From assembly GCF_024438035.1 (NCBI RefSeq), contig NZ_JANFQF010000012.1:142437-206436 (forward strand): a stretch of 64,000 nt of DNA, written 5' to 3'. The first letter of the stretch is position 1; each line of letters begins with the position of its first letter. Source of the stretch: Rhodococcus tibetensis. GTDB taxonomy: Bacteria; Actinomycetota; Actinomycetes; Mycobacteriales; Mycobacteriaceae. The notes under the pieces are model-generated. The model did no database searches. It worked only from the letters and a program-made list of their open reading frames with translations, and had not been told where the DNA came from. A program made the translations under genes and the position numbers. This document shows positions 1 through 10,100 of this stretch, piece by piece.

Positions 1-198
1 CCCGCACCACAGGTGGCGCCGGCTCCACAAGCCGCCCCCGCGCCCCAGCTGGCTCCCGTACCGCCTGCTCCCGCGCCGCGGGCTGGGTACAAGAACTGCA
101 CCGAGGCCCGCAACGCCGGCGTGACGCCGATCTACCGCGGCCAGGACGGATACGCGCCGCACCTCGACCGGGACAACGACGGCATCGCCTGCGAGTAG
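1..198 (+). CDS. Excalibur-domain protein, 3' end only
   Basis: The reading frame is open from the first base of the window, so the gene begins upstream. What is visible is an Ala/Pro-rich spacer of repeated PAPQ-like units (about 28 residues) followed by a C-terminal excalibur domain: YKNCTEARNAG with its first cysteine, then the calcium-loop-like DRDNDGIACE with the second cysteine, ending at TAG. Excalibur domains occur at the C-terminus of secreted or surface actinobacterial proteins, often after a nuclease-like or low-complexity region. The catalytic part, if there is one, lies outside the window, so the overall function cannot be stated. Confidence 0.85.
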   Translation, partial: PAPQVAPAPQAAPAPQLAPVPPAPAPRAGYKNCTEARNAGVTPIYRGQDGYAPHLDRDNDGIACE

Positions 199-224
199 TC
201 GATTCCCCCGGCACCGCACCCACG

Positions 225-298
225 CACGCACCCCTTCTGCGCCCACGCACCCGTTTTCGGGCCCTGGAACGGGTGCGTCTACCGAGAAGGGGTGCGTG
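225..298. terminator. Long two-part hairpin after the excalibur gene
   Basis: A perfect 14-bp outer stem (CACGCACCCCTTCT at 225-238 with its complement at 285-298) encloses a second perfect 11-bp stem (245-255 with 268-278). It begins 27 bases after the excalibur gene stop. There is no T-tract. A bidirectional factor-independent terminator is the simplest reading, but the length and nesting are unusual. Confidence 0.6.
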
Positions 299-432
299 GG
301 TGTCTCACAACGCCTCGCAGCCTCACAACCCCTCGCACGACGGACCGGTGTCGCCATTCCTCGTGCGGGGCAGTGTGCTCCGCACTATGTTCGGCGGTGA
401 CGGTTGAGGTTCTCGGTGAGGGGCGGTCCGGC

Positions 433-912
433 ATGAGCAGGACATATTTCGGAACTGTGGCGGTGGCGGTGGCCGCTGGTGTCGCGCTCACCTGCGGCGC
501 GGGTGCGGCCTCCGCAGACACCCAGATCAAGGGCTGCACGATCGTGGCCGACCCGACGCCCGAGCATCACACGACCTGCCCCGGCGCCGATCTGAGTTCG
601 GCGAACCTGGCGGGCCTGAACCTGAGTTTCGCCGACCTGTCGGGTGCGAACCTGACCTGGGCCAACCTCGCCGGCACAAACTTCACCGCCGCGAACCTGT
701 CGTACGCCGATTTGAGCGACGCGAACCTCACGAACGCGAACTTCACGGACTCGCAGCGCAACGCCATGATCCTGTACAGCACGGGCATCGACATCTTCGG
801 CAGAATCGTCGGCGACCTCAACATCACGACTGAGCCGCAATGGTCTACCGACGCCCACGAGCGTGCCCTCGACTCCGTCGTCCCGGTTACATCGCCCGCC
901 CCGTCCCCGTAG
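433..912 (+). CDS. Exported pentapeptide-repeat protein
   Basis: A 159-residue protein. Residues 1-28 form a signal peptide ending near ASA|DTQ. Residues about 50-100 carry consecutive A(N/D)L-type pentapeptide units ([25 protein letters not shown] and so on), which fold as a right-handed quadrilateral beta-helix. The tail is Pro/Ser rich. The ATG at 433 was preferred over a longer in-frame extension from 292 because the signal peptide starts there and a GAGGGGCGG stretch lies just upstream. The role of exported pentapeptide proteins is not known; the quinolone-protection type is cytoplasmic and should not be assumed here. Confidence 0.8.
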   Translation: MSRTYFGTVAVAVAAGVALTCGAGAASADTQIKGCTIVADPTPEHHTTCPGADLSSANLAGLNLSFADLSGANLTWANLAGTNFTAANLSYADLSDANLTNANFTDSQRNAMILYSTGIDIFGRIVGDLNITTEPQWSTDAHERALDSVVPVTSPAPSP

Positions 913-980
913 TTCCCGCCTGATTCCTCACGACCGGGGTGTGCCCTGCACATCCCCGGGATTTCTTGCGCCCAAACCCC

Positions 981-1027
981 TTGACATTGGATATTCGCAC
1001 TATCCACAATTAGATAGTAATGCTATC
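981..1027 (+). promoter_or_regulatory. Promoter with two dyad operators upstream of DUF4188 gene
   Basis: A consensus -35 TTGACA (981-986) is followed by two inverted repeats: GGATA-7 nt-TATCC (989-993, 1001-1005) and GATAG-TAATG-CTATC (1013-1017, 1023-1027). Both dyads share the ATAG/CTAT half-site, so one dimeric repressor may bind twice. No -10 is convincing. No regulator gene lies next to it. Confidence 0.5.
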
Positions 1028-1046
1028 CAATCATGGGAGGCATCCG

Positions 1047-1544
1047 ATGTCGACAATCGAGCCGGGCCGATCAACCCACCACTACGACGGTGAGCTGGTG
1101 ATCTTCCTGATCGGGATGACCATCAACCGACCCTGGCGCCCGGATCTGTGGCTGCCTGCTTTCCTCGCCATGCCGAGGATGCTGCGTGAACTGTCACAGG
1201 ACCCCGACTCGGGAATGCTGGGGTACCGCCTCACCATCGAGGGGCGCGGCCCGACGGTGATCCAGTACTGGAGTTCAGCCGAACAGCTGTACGCCTACGC
1301 GAGCAATTCCGACGCCCGACACCGCCCAGCCTGGGCGGCCTTCAATCGGCGCGCACGCCGGGCGCCGGGCGCAGTCGGGGTGTGGCACGAAACCTATTCG
1401 GTCGATCGCGCGGAGTCGATTTATGTCGGCGCGCCGGCGCTGGGGCTGGCACGATTCACCGCGCGCGTTCCCGTCGCACCGGCAGGCAATCGGGCCCGCG
1501 ATCGACTGGCCCGAACAACACCATCCGACAGCACTGACGGTTGA
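1047..1544 (+). CDS. DUF4188 family protein (ABM-fold, monooxygenase-like)
   Basis: A 165-residue protein matching the DUF4188 pattern: VIFLIGMTINR near the N-terminus, then W.PAFLAMPRMLRELSQDPDSGMLGY, GPTVIQYWSS, HRPAW.AF and VGVWHETY. This family has a dimeric alpha-beta barrel fold like the antibiotic-biosynthesis monooxygenases; substrates are unknown. The start at ATG 1047 is supported by GGGAGG at 1035-1040. It is ten bases from the DoxX-like gene downstream, so the two are probably co-transcribed from the operator-bearing promoter at 981. The last 30 residues are Arg/Ala rich and less conserved. Confidence 0.8.
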   Translation: MSTIEPGRSTHHYDGELVIFLIGMTINRPWRPDLWLPAFLAMPRMLRELSQDPDSGMLGYRLTIEGRGPTVIQYWSSAEQLYAYASNSDARHRPAWAAFNRRARRAPGAVGVWHETYSVDRAESIYVGAPALGLARFTARVPVAPAGNRARDRLARTTPSDSTDG

Positions 1545-1554
1545 GGAAACAGCC

Positions 1555-2085
1555 ATGGAACCGTTGATCACTCTCGTTGTCGTCACTGCGGCAATACTTC
1601 TCGCCGGTGCTGCGGGGATCGATCGATTGCGGCCGTGGCCGGTTGCGCTGAGGGGCGGGCTCGCGGCCATGTTCGTACTGACGGGAGGCGCCCACTTCTT
1701 CGGACTGCGTGCGGAACTCATCGCGATGGTTCCACCCGCGCTGCCGAATCCGGCGCTGCTCGTGACCCTCACCGGCCTGCTCGAATTGGCCGGTGCTACG
1801 GGCCTGCTGTTACGACGAACTGCAGGGTGGGCGGCTGGATGCCTAACCCTTCTGTTGATCCTGATGTTCCCGGCGAACGTCTACGCCGCCGTCGAAGGAC
1901 TTTCGGCGGGCCCATTCGAAGAACTAGTGCCCCGCACCCTGCTGCAGATCGTCTTCGTGAGCGCGACCGTTGCCGTTCTGATCTCGTCTCGGCGGAGCCG
2001 GTCTAGCGAAAGGTCCGCCGCAGCCCACTCGCCCTCAGGACCCGGCGCTGCACTCCCGCCCGCACCGCTTCCTCGGTCCCGATGA
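1555..2085 (+). CDS. DoxX-like integral membrane protein
   Basis: A 176-residue protein with four predicted membrane segments (about residues 4-22, 30-50, 62-82 and 85-105, then a further hydrophobic stretch 110-135). The pattern L.GG.HFFGL..EL..MVPP.LP.P..LV.LTGLLEL.GA.GLL is that of DoxX/DUF4267-like membrane proteins, linked in some actinobacteria to redox stress. The ATG at 1555 has GAGGAA upstream. Its last 83 bases overlap the 3' end of recD on the other strand, so the Ser/Pro/Arg-rich C-terminal tail is antisense to recD codons. Confidence 0.75.
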   Translation: MEPLITLVVVTAAILLAGAAGIDRLRPWPVALRGGLAAMFVLTGGAHFFGLRAELIAMVPPALPNPALLVTLTGLLELAGATGLLLRRTAGWAAGCLTLLLILMFPANVYAAVEGLSAGPFEELVPRTLLQIVFVSATVAVLISSRRSRSSERSAAAHSPSGPGAALPPAPLPRSR

Positions 2086-3862
2086 TCCGCACGTGCCGAC
2101 GGGCCCGCGTGATTGCCGTATACAGAAGTTCCCGGGTCAGTAGCGAAGACTCCTCTCCCGGCAGCACCACGGACACCGTGTCGTACTGACTGCCCTGACT
2201 GCGGTGAATTGTCATGGCGTACACCGTCTGCACCGCGGACAGGTGCGTGGGATGCAGCAGAAACGGCTCGTTGCCACGCGCAAAGGCGGCGACGAGTTCG
2301 TCGTCGGCACGGCGCACGATCACACCGGTGTCACCGTTGTAAATGCGCGTCTCATGATCGTTCGCCGTGACCAGAAGCGGCTGGCCTGGGTACCAGCGGT
2401 CGGGATCCAGCCTCTGCCCTGAGGCCTCGCCGATCCACTCCATCGCCTGCCGTGCCCACCACTGCACACCGTACGGACCCTCCCGGTGCGCGCACAGCAA
2501 GCGATGAGCCTCCGAAAGCTGCAGTGCCGCTTGGGCATCGCCGACGGACGCCGCCTCGGTGACACCCACCGCCGTGTCGACAACGTCCCTTCGCAGGGCC
2601 GCGAGGTCGTCGAGATCGTGGAACGACACCTCGGGGGCGCCGCTGCGCAGTAGCTCCATCACGCGGTCCTCGTCCGCGTCGCGCACCGCGACAGCAAGTT
2701 GGGCGATGCCGCCGCCGAAACGGCGACCGCGGCTCAGGCGCACCACTCCTGCGCGCAACCGATCCCGTTCCACCGTACTCAGCGCAGCCTCGAGAGGGTC
2801 GTCCGCCGCGTTCAGATCATCTCCCACCACGCGGGCGAGCAGCGGATTCTCCTTCCCCGACACGGGTCGAGCCACCAGGTCGGCCAGCACCGCGCCCGCA
2901 TCGACCGACGTCAACTGGTCCGGATCGCCGACGAGCACGAGTTGCGTGTCGGGGCGAAGCGCCTCGAGAAGTCGGCACATCATCGTCAACGACACCATCG
3001 AGGTCTCGTCGACCACGATCACATCGTGCGGCACGTGGTTGTCGGCGTTGTAGCGGAACCGACTGCCGCGGCCCCGTTGCCACCCCAGCAAGCGGTGCAA
3101 CGTCATCGCCGTCAGATCGGGCGGCAAACCCAGCTCGCCGGCCTGATCGCGCACCGACTCCTGCAACCGCGCCGCCGCCTTGCCGGTGGGTGCGGCGAGG
3201 GCGATGCGTCGTGGCCGGCCCGTCTGCATCGACAGCAGGGCCAGCACCCGGGCGACGGTGTGCGTCTTACCGGTACCCGGTCCACCCACGATCACCGAGG
3301 TCCAGTGGGTCGCGGCGACAGCGGCCGCTATGCGCTGACGATCCGGCGGGGGCGAGGAACCGGACGGATCGCGGAACAGCGTGTCCAACCCACGGCGAAG
3401 TGACGCTTCGTCGACGACGGGGTAGCCCAGAGCGCGCTGGTCGAGGACGTGCCGGATCGTCTCTTCCTGCCGAAAATACCGGTCGAGATACAGCAACTGG
3501 CCTTCAGCGGTATCCACCAGCCGCAGCGGTCGCAACGGTCCGGCCGGTCCACCGACGACGAGCGGGCTGCGGCGCAGTGCCTCGAGGACGTCGGAGTCCT
3601 CCGGCCACGGTAGGTCGTCCAGGTCTACCTCGGACTCCTCGTCGACCGTCACCTCCCGCAAGCGAGTCAGATCGAGACACACCGAGCCGGCCCGCACCGC
3701 CCGGACCGCGAGGGCCGTGGCCAGGAACACGTCCGAAGAAGTCTCTCCGGCGAGTGCGGACAACCGCAGCGCGACATGAACATCCGCAGCCGTGAGCACT
3801 CCCGCCTCGTTGAAGATTCGCAGCACGCCTTTACCGCGCTGGGCTACCCGGACATCGGTCAT
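2003..3862 (-). CDS. recD: RecBCD alpha chain, helicase/exonuclease V subunit RecD
   Basis: A 619-residue SF1B helicase subunit. Walker A GGPGTGKT is at residues 193-200, motif II VVDETSMVS near 285, and the C-terminal motif TIHRSQGSQYDTV with TAITRA near 560-590. RecD is the 5'-3' motor of the RecBCD double-strand-break resection enzyme. The ATG at 3862 overlaps the recB stop as ATGA, so the subunits are translationally coupled in the order recC, recB, recD. In mycobacteria, where AdnAB is the main recombinational nuclease, RecBCD is reported to serve single-strand annealing; the same may apply here by analogy. Confidence 0.95.
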   Translation of the reverse strand: MTDVRVAQRGKGVLRIFNEAGVLTAADVHVALRLSALAGETSSDVFLATALAVRAVRAGSVCLDLTRLREVTVDEESEVDLDDLPWPEDSDVLEALRRSPLVVGGPAGPLRPLRLVDTAEGQLLYLDRYFRQEETIRHVLDQRALGYPVVDEASLRRGLDTLFRDPSGSSPPPDRQRIAAAVAATHWTSVIVGGPGTGKTHTVARVLALLSMQTGRPRRIALAAPTGKAAARLQESVRDQAGELGLPPDLTAMTLHRLLGWQRGRGSRFRYNADNHVPHDVIVVDETSMVSLTMMCRLLEALRPDTQLVLVGDPDQLTSVDAGAVLADLVARPVSGKENPLLARVVGDDLNAADDPLEAALSTVERDRLRAGVVRLSRGRRFGGGIAQLAVAVRDADEDRVMELLRSGAPEVSFHDLDDLAALRRDVVDTAVGVTEAASVGDAQAALQLSEAHRLLCAHREGPYGVQWWARQAMEWIGEASGQRLDPDRWYPGQPLLVTANDHETRIYNGDTGVIVRRADDELVAAFARGNEPFLLHPTHLSAVQTVYAMTIHRSQGSQYDTVSVVLPGEESSLLTRELLYTAITRARRHVRIIGTEEAVRAGVQRRVLRASGLRRTFR

Positions 3863-6800
3863 GGCGTGACCTCGATCCCGGACAGCAGGTCGGACAGTTC
3901 GGTCACCAGTGCAGCCGGGGGCGTCCAGTCGAAGACCCCGCAGCCCGGTGGCGTGTCAGGCCCGACCATCCCTCGCACGAACAGATATTGCACACCACCG
4001 AGGTGGAGGCCTGGATCGTAGCCGGCTTGACGCCACCGCAGATAGCGATGCAGCGCGACGGAATACAGCAGAGCCTGCAGCGGATAGTGCGACCGGATCA
4101 TCTCCATGGCCATCCGCTCCCGCGTGTAGTGGGCGGTGGTCAGCTCACCCTGGGCGAGTCGATTTGTCTTGTAGTCGACGACGACGTATTTGGGCCCGGG
4201 CAGCCGCAGCACCGCGTCGATACTGCCGGTGAGGTAACCGCGCAGGGGCGTGGGTTCCAGAGTGCTCACCGCATCCGCATACGACCGCAGCGGATCGTCG
4301 GCAGCGAGGTGGGTGCGGAGTAGTCGGCCGATGCCGTCGAGCATCACGGTGAGAGACGGTGCGTCTCCGCCGGCGAGGGGAAGTTCGAACTCGAGTTCCG
4401 CCAGCAGGTCGGCGGGCGCGATAGCAGCGAGCGGCTGTGCTGCCGCAGATCCGAGGGGTGTGTGCAGTACGGGCAGCAGGGCGCCAGCGAGCTGCGCCGG
4501 ATCGATTTCCGACATGGTCGAGGCGATCACCTCGGTGCAGCAGCGCAGAAGTTCCGCTTCGAGGTCGGGGGCGGTGGTGTCGACGATTTCGAACACGGCA
4601 TGGACGAGGGTTCCGAACGTCGTGCCGCCGGGTAGGTCGTTCATCGTCGACGCGATACCGGTGCTCTCGTCTGCCGGCTCGTGCAGTGGCGGTTCATCCG
4701 GTTCGTCCGCCTTCACGTCGACCTCCGCCTCACTGCCCACTGCCGGACTCTTGTGCGCGGACGCGGTCAACGCCGAGTACGAGGTTCGGCGCCAGCGAGA
4801 GTCGAGAACTCGCTGGAACCGGGCGGCCTCGAGGTTGCCGCCGGTCTCTCTGGGCGGTGACCACTGCGCGGGCGGCACCGCTTCGGAGCCGACAGCCTCG
4901 ACACGCACGGTGTCGGGGCAGCCGGCACCCCAGGCCGACAGCCGATCCGCGACGATTGGGTCTTCCGGGACGTTCGCTTTCTGCGGCACGTCACGCTGCC
5001 CCGGAGCGCGTCCGAGAATCATCCGGTGCAGCGGCGCACCCCCCGTCGAGAACGCGGGCGCCCACCACAGCACGAGTCCGCACATCGCGCGGGTGAGCGC
5101 GACATACAGCAGGCGAAGCTCTTCACCCGCTTCTTCCGCATCGTGCCGGCCCTTGCGTTCCGCGTACCCCGGACTCCCGGCCCCACCGACATCGAGGATG
5201 CGACGCCCGTTCTCGTCGTGCAGCAGAAGCTTGTTCGGCTTCGGATTCTTCGCCGCATCCCACGCATAGGGCAGGTAGACGAGGTGGAACTCGAGACCCT
5301 TGCTGGCGTGGACCGTCGCGATCTGTACCGCCGCGGCATCACTGTCGAGACGTCGGCTGCGGTCGACACCGCCGGACGACGGATCCTTCATCCGTTCGGT
5401 GAGCCATCGGGTGATGGCGGTGAGACCGAGAGACTGCTCCACTGCGGCGCCGTTGAGCAACTGCGCCACATGACGGAGATCGGTGAGGCTGCGCTCTCCG
5501 GCGGAGACGGCGAGCAGGCGTGCCTCGAGCGAACCGATCGCGGCGAGTCGTTCGAAGAGGGCAGCAAAACCGGACAGCGCGAACACGGAGGCGAGTTCAC
5601 GCAGCAGCCCCCCGACTTCGGCGACGATGTCGTCGCCGCGGGAATCGAGTTGCTCGGCCGTGTGTCCGAGCAGCGGCGTGAGAGCGGCGAGCCGCACCCG
5701 ATCGGAACGGTGCGGTTGCTCGAGCGCCTGCAGAACCCACAACCAATGCTGTGCGGCGGGCGTGGTGAACACACTGGCACCGCCTGCGAGTACCGACGGC
5801 ACACCGGCACGGTCGAGGGCTTCGTGTACCAGCGTGATCTGCGCGTTGGTGCGCACCAGGACGGCGATGTCTCCCGGCTGGACCCCGCGGGACACGCCAC
5901 CGATGTCGAGCGTGACACCGCCGTCGAGGGTGCGGACGATGTCCGCCGCGAGGTCGGCGGCCACCCGGTTGCGCAGCGGTCCGACCGCGGGGTATCCAGA
6001 TTTGTTGATTGCACCCGCGCCGGTTCGAGGCAGATAACGCAGGCGCAAGGGTGCCGCACCGCCGAGCCGCGACTTCGGCCGGGCCCCGTCCACCCGATGC
6101 ACGACGATGTCGGGATGGCCGAGGGCAGCTCCTCCGTGCAGGTACTCCAGGGCGTCGAGCAGTTCCTGGTCGCTGCGCCAGTTGGTGACCAGTTCCTCGT
6201 GACTGTCGGCCGACTGCACCGCGTCGAGGTAGCTGAGTACCTCGGCCCCACGGAACGCATAGATCGCCTGCTTCGGGTCGCCCACGAGCACCAGCGTTCG
6301 CGTGCTCTCGCGGGGGGATCGACCGCCGTCGTGGAAGGTTCTGCCGAGGATGTCCCATTGCAGGGGGTCGGTGTCCTGGAATTCGTCGACGAGTACGACG
6401 TCGTACCGGTCCCGCACTCGCCGGCACGCGGCCTCGCCGTGTTCGGGATCGGTGAGCACGCGATGGAGGAGGGCAGGCAGATCGTCGAAATCCCGCAGTC
6501 CGACAGCGCGTTTGCGGCGTTCCACCTCGGCGCGCACGGCGTCGGCGAACGCCACCCGTTCACCGGCCGGGGTGCCGCGCGCGTCCTCCGGTGCGAGCAC
6601 GGCTTGGGGATCGAAGATGGCGGCCCGCGCAGCGGCAGTGGCCTCCGCCGGGGTGAACGGTGCGGACTCGGCGCGGCTGTAGGCGCTGAGGTAGAGGTCG
6701 TCGATTACCTCGGTGACGAGGTCGTCGGCGGCCTCGACGATCACCGCGTCGGGGTCCCGCTCACCGGCGATGCCGAGACCGTCGAGCATGCGCTGGCAGA

Positions 6801-7182
6801 AGCTGTGGGTGGTGACGATGGTGGCCGCATCGAAGTCGGACAGAGCTTGGAGCAGTCGACGTCGCCGCAGTGCCACCTCTTCGGGGTCGGCATCGGCCAG
6901 ATGCCGGATGACGTGATCCTCGCCGAGGAGAGCACGCCTGGGATCAGCCAACTCTGTTGCTGCACTGCGAAAGCGCTCGCGGGTGCGTTCCCGCAACTCT
7001 TGGGTTGCCGCGCGACTGAAGGTGACCAACAGAAGTCGTGAGAGGTCGATTCCGCCCTCGGCGACGAAGCGGGCAGCGAGTCCGACGATCGCGTAGGTTT
7101 TTCCCGTCCCTGCGCTGGCTTCCAGCACGATGGTGCCCACCGGCAGCGGTCCGAGCAGGTTGAATCCTCGCGTGTCGTTCAT
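3859..7182 (-). CDS. recB: RecBCD beta chain, helicase-nuclease RecB
   Basis: A 1107-residue UvrD-like 3'-5' helicase with a C-terminal nuclease. Walker A EASAGTGKT is at residues 21-29; VVLVDEFQDTDPLQW marks motif II; QIATVHASKGLEF and LYVALTRA are motifs V and VI. Near the C-terminus YLTGSIDAVL and VVVDYKTNRL give the catalytic Asp and D-Y-K of the RecB nuclease, so it is not a dead subunit. The ATG at 7182 overlaps the recC stop by four bases. The frame stays open upstream inside recC, but that extension is Arg-rich antisense-like sequence and was rejected. Confidence 0.95.
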   Translation of the reverse strand: MNDTRGFNLLGPLPVGTIVLEASAGTGKTYAIVGLAARFVAEGGIDLSRLLLVTFSRAATQELRERTRERFRSAATELADPRRALLGEDHVIRHLADADPEEVALRRRRLLQALSDFDAATIVTTHSFCQRMLDGLGIAGERDPDAVIVEAADDLVTEVIDDLYLSAYSRAESAPFTPAEATAAARAAIFDPQAVLAPEDARGTPAGERVAFADAVRAEVERRKRAVGLRDFDDLPALLHRVLTDPEHGEAACRRVRDRYDVVLVDEFQDTDPLQWDILGRTFHDGGRSPRESTRTLVLVGDPKQAIYAFRGAEVLSYLDAVQSADSHEELVTNWRSDQELLDALEYLHGGAALGHPDIVVHRVDGARPKSRLGGAAPLRLRYLPRTGAGAINKSGYPAVGPLRNRVAADLAADIVRTLDGGVTLDIGGVSRGVQPGDIAVLVRTNAQITLVHEALDRAGVPSVLAGGASVFTTPAAQHWLWVLQALEQPHRSDRVRLAALTPLLGHTAEQLDSRGDDIVAEVGGLLRELASVFALSGFAALFERLAAIGSLEARLLAVSAGERSLTDLRHVAQLLNGAAVEQSLGLTAITRWLTERMKDPSSGGVDRSRRLDSDAAAVQIATVHASKGLEFHLVYLPYAWDAAKNPKPNKLLLHDENGRRILDVGGAGSPGYAERKGRHDAEEAGEELRLLYVALTRAMCGLVLWWAPAFSTGGAPLHRMILGRAPGQRDVPQKANVPEDPIVADRLSAWGAGCPDTVRVEAVGSEAVPPAQWSPPRETGGNLEAARFQRVLDSRWRRTSYSALTASAHKSPAVGSEAEVDVKADEPDEPPLHEPADESTGIASTMNDLPGGTTFGTLVHAVFEIVDTTAPDLEAELLRCCTEVIASTMSEIDPAQLAGALLPVLHTPLGSAAAQPLAAIAPADLLAELEFELPLAGGDAPSLTVMLDGIGRLLRTHLAADDPLRSYADAVSTLEPTPLRGYLTGSIDAVLRLPGPKYVVVDYKTNRLAQGELTTAHYTRERMAMEMIRSHYPLQALLYSVALHRYLRWRQAGYDPGLHLGGVQYLFVRGMVGPDTPPGCGVFDWTPPAALVTELSDLLSGIEVTP

Positions 7183-10100
7183 GGCTGCGCCAGCGTCTCC
7201 GCCGCCAGTAGCGGCGCCCACAATCTCCGGGCGTAGTCGTCGAATATCACCGAATCCCCGAGAACGTTGATACTCGGCGACGGTCCGTGCACATAGACGA
7301 TGTGACGGTCTTTCGCGTCCCCGAAGTCGCTGCTCCATTCCCGCCGCGCCGCCTCGATCGCATCCTCGACGCTGCTGCCGCCGTATCGCCGTTCCGCGTA
7401 CGCCGCTGAGGCCCCGGTCGCGATGGGCAGCGGCGCGTGAAGACCGAGGTCGCGGAGTTCGACGAGACTGGAGAGTTGTTCGAGGGCCTCGGGCGGAGCG
7501 GTCAGCGTGGAACGCCAAGCGGGCCTGCTGTAGGAGCCACGCCCCGTGGTGACGGCAGACCATTCGCGGGTGCTGTCCGACGCCGCCACTGCGAGCAGTT
7601 GCGCCCACGCGGCGAGGCGATGCTTCGGACCGAGCCGCGAATACGTGGTGTTCGCGATCACCGAACCGTGGACGCCGCCGACGGTCCCGGTGAGACGCCG
7701 GCCCGAACCGAGATCGACGTCCACATCGACCGTCTGCGCGCGGCCCACATGGACGGGTGCGCTGACTGCGACGAGCGCCTCGACGCCGTGCTCGATGGCC
7801 CCGAGTACCGACTCCCCCAGCTTGAACGGCGGCAGCGTGCCGCGGCGCCACTCGGCGGCACGGAAGTCGGCCGGCTCGGTTCCGGCGAGCCGCGCGACGA
7901 GCATCCGTTGTCCGACGTCCCAACGCGCGAGCGGGTCGGGCGCGACCTCGAGTGCGTCGGCGATGTCTTCATCCACCTCGGGGATGCGCAGACCCAGCCG
8001 TTGCCGGAGGAACGCCTGGGTGGGATGGACGAGGAACGCGATGAGATCTGCCAGGTCGACGTCCTCGGCCGGCGGTGCGGGGAGCGGGTCCGGGAGGAAG
8101 GCGGGATTCGACGGGGCGGGAGACCGAGCCGCCCGAGCCCCGGCGAGTGCCACACGGTCGAAGCTGAACGGATGTTCCGGCTGGAAGTTGCGGGCGTCGA
8201 AGGGCTGCAGGGGATGGCGGGTGAGCACCTGGCTCAGAGCACCGTCGCCGAGGGTGACAGCCACGGCGTCGAGCAACTCGGACAACGGGATGGCCGGCGG
8301 TCGCGGCATACCGGTGACCGGGTCGGCGCCCGTGTAGAAGAGCAGGAGTTTCTCACCGGCGGACATCACCGCGTCGAGGAGGAGTTGCCGATCCTCGCTG
8401 CGCGGATCACGTTCGCCGAGTAGTGGATTGCGGGCGAGGGCGTTGTCACCGTCCACGCCGGCCACGCGTGGGAACACCTCGTCGTCGAGTCCGAGGAGAA
8501 CGACGACACGGTGTGGGACCGACCGCATCGGCACCATCGTGCACACCGTCAGTTCGCCGGTTCGGAAGTTGGCACGCGTGGGGCGTCCCGCCAGCCTGCC
8601 GGCCAGCATGGCGCGCACGTCCGACAACCGCAGGACCATGTCTCCCCCGTGTTCCATCGCGGCGCCCAGTTCACGCCGCGCTTGCGCAGACTGCCAGGCG
8701 TCGGCCGCGCTTACCTCGATGAGGAGGTCCAGGGCCCGGGCCAGTGCCCGCGACCACTCGGCGACCGGCTGCGGTCCGCGAAGCCCACGGAGAGCGACGT
8801 CGAGGCGATCGACGAACTCGGCCAGCCTGCCGGTGAGGTCGATGTCGTTACTGTCGACGTCGTCGAGGGGCAGGGCCAGTGCGAGCCATTCCCCTTCCGA
8901 TTCGTCGGCGGCGGCGCCCAGCAGAATCCGATCGAGCGCTGTGGTGAAGGTGTTCTGCGGGAAGTCTCCGAGGCCGAAAGCGGCTCGCTGACGTGGCCCG
9001 ATCCCCCACCGCGCCCCGGTGGTGGTCGCCCATTCCCGGATACGTTCGAGATCGTCGTCGTCGAAACGGAACTTTCGCCGCACCGGGACCGCGGCGGCGA
9101 GATCGAGTACCTGGCTCGCGGTCACGCGGGAATCGGCCAGCTCGAGGAGCGTCGCGACCACCGCGAGAACCGGATTGGTCTGGTGCAGAGCACGATCCGC
9201 GAGGCGAACCCGGAGTCGGTGTCCGGGATGGCCGAGCACGTCCTGACCGAACGCGGCACGAATCAGCGGTGCGTAGGACTCGACGTCGGGGCACATGACC
9301 ACCACGTCGCGCGGCTCGAGGGTGGGGTCGTTCTGAAACAGATGGAGGAGACACTCGCGCAGTACCTCGACCTGGCGGGCCGACCCGTGGCAGGCGTGCA
9401 CCTGCACGGATTCGTCGGGATCGATCTCGGCGCGCACCGGCGTCCGATCGTCCCGGATATCGGTTTGCAAGCGTCCCAACAGCGTCTCCGGCCCGGGAGG
9501 CGCGTCGTGGTGGACATCGTCGAGGTCGAGACGGACCAGGCGCGATTCCAGTTCGCGGACATCGCGGGCAAGGCTCGAGAGGAGAGGATGGCGGACGGTG
9601 AGCGCAGTGTGGTCATCGGCGCGGGCAGTCACCTCCTCCGTTTCCGTCAGGGTCGCCCACATGGCCGGACTCGGATGCGGCAGCCACAGGTGCACGTCGC
9701 GGTGGGCGGCCAGTGCAGAGAGCACGGCGATCTGATCGGTGGCGAGGCGGGTGGGCCCGAACAGCGAGAGGCGTTGCGGAAGGTCGACGAGATCGGACTC
9801 TTCCCGCAGTCGCGCACAGGCCGAGTCGAGCCGCTCGGCGGGGCTGGGGCCGCCGATACGTTCGCGCAGTCGACGCCACAGTTCGGCCTGCCACAGGAGA
9901 TCCTCGTCGAGAGACCCACCGGCACCGTCGACATCATGCCCATCTGCCCAGCCGACGAGCATTGCGGGCCGCTGAGCGGCGTAACTCCGGAACAGTTCCA
10001 CCACATGCGACGCCGTGGCGTAACGGCGACCCGGCCGGTGATCGTCTCGACCGTGCGCCGAAAGACCGGAACCTAGGTGTTTCGAGAGGACGGCGCACCA

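Noticed and set aside
5026..7041. 671-codon open frame on the plus strand opposite recB
   Set aside because: It mirrors the codon structure of recB, has His/Gly/Arg-rich composition and no family resemblance; long antisense frames are common at this GC content.
8511..10076. 521-codon plus-strand frame opposite recC
   Set aside because: Antisense shadow of recC without recognisable motifs or ribosome site.
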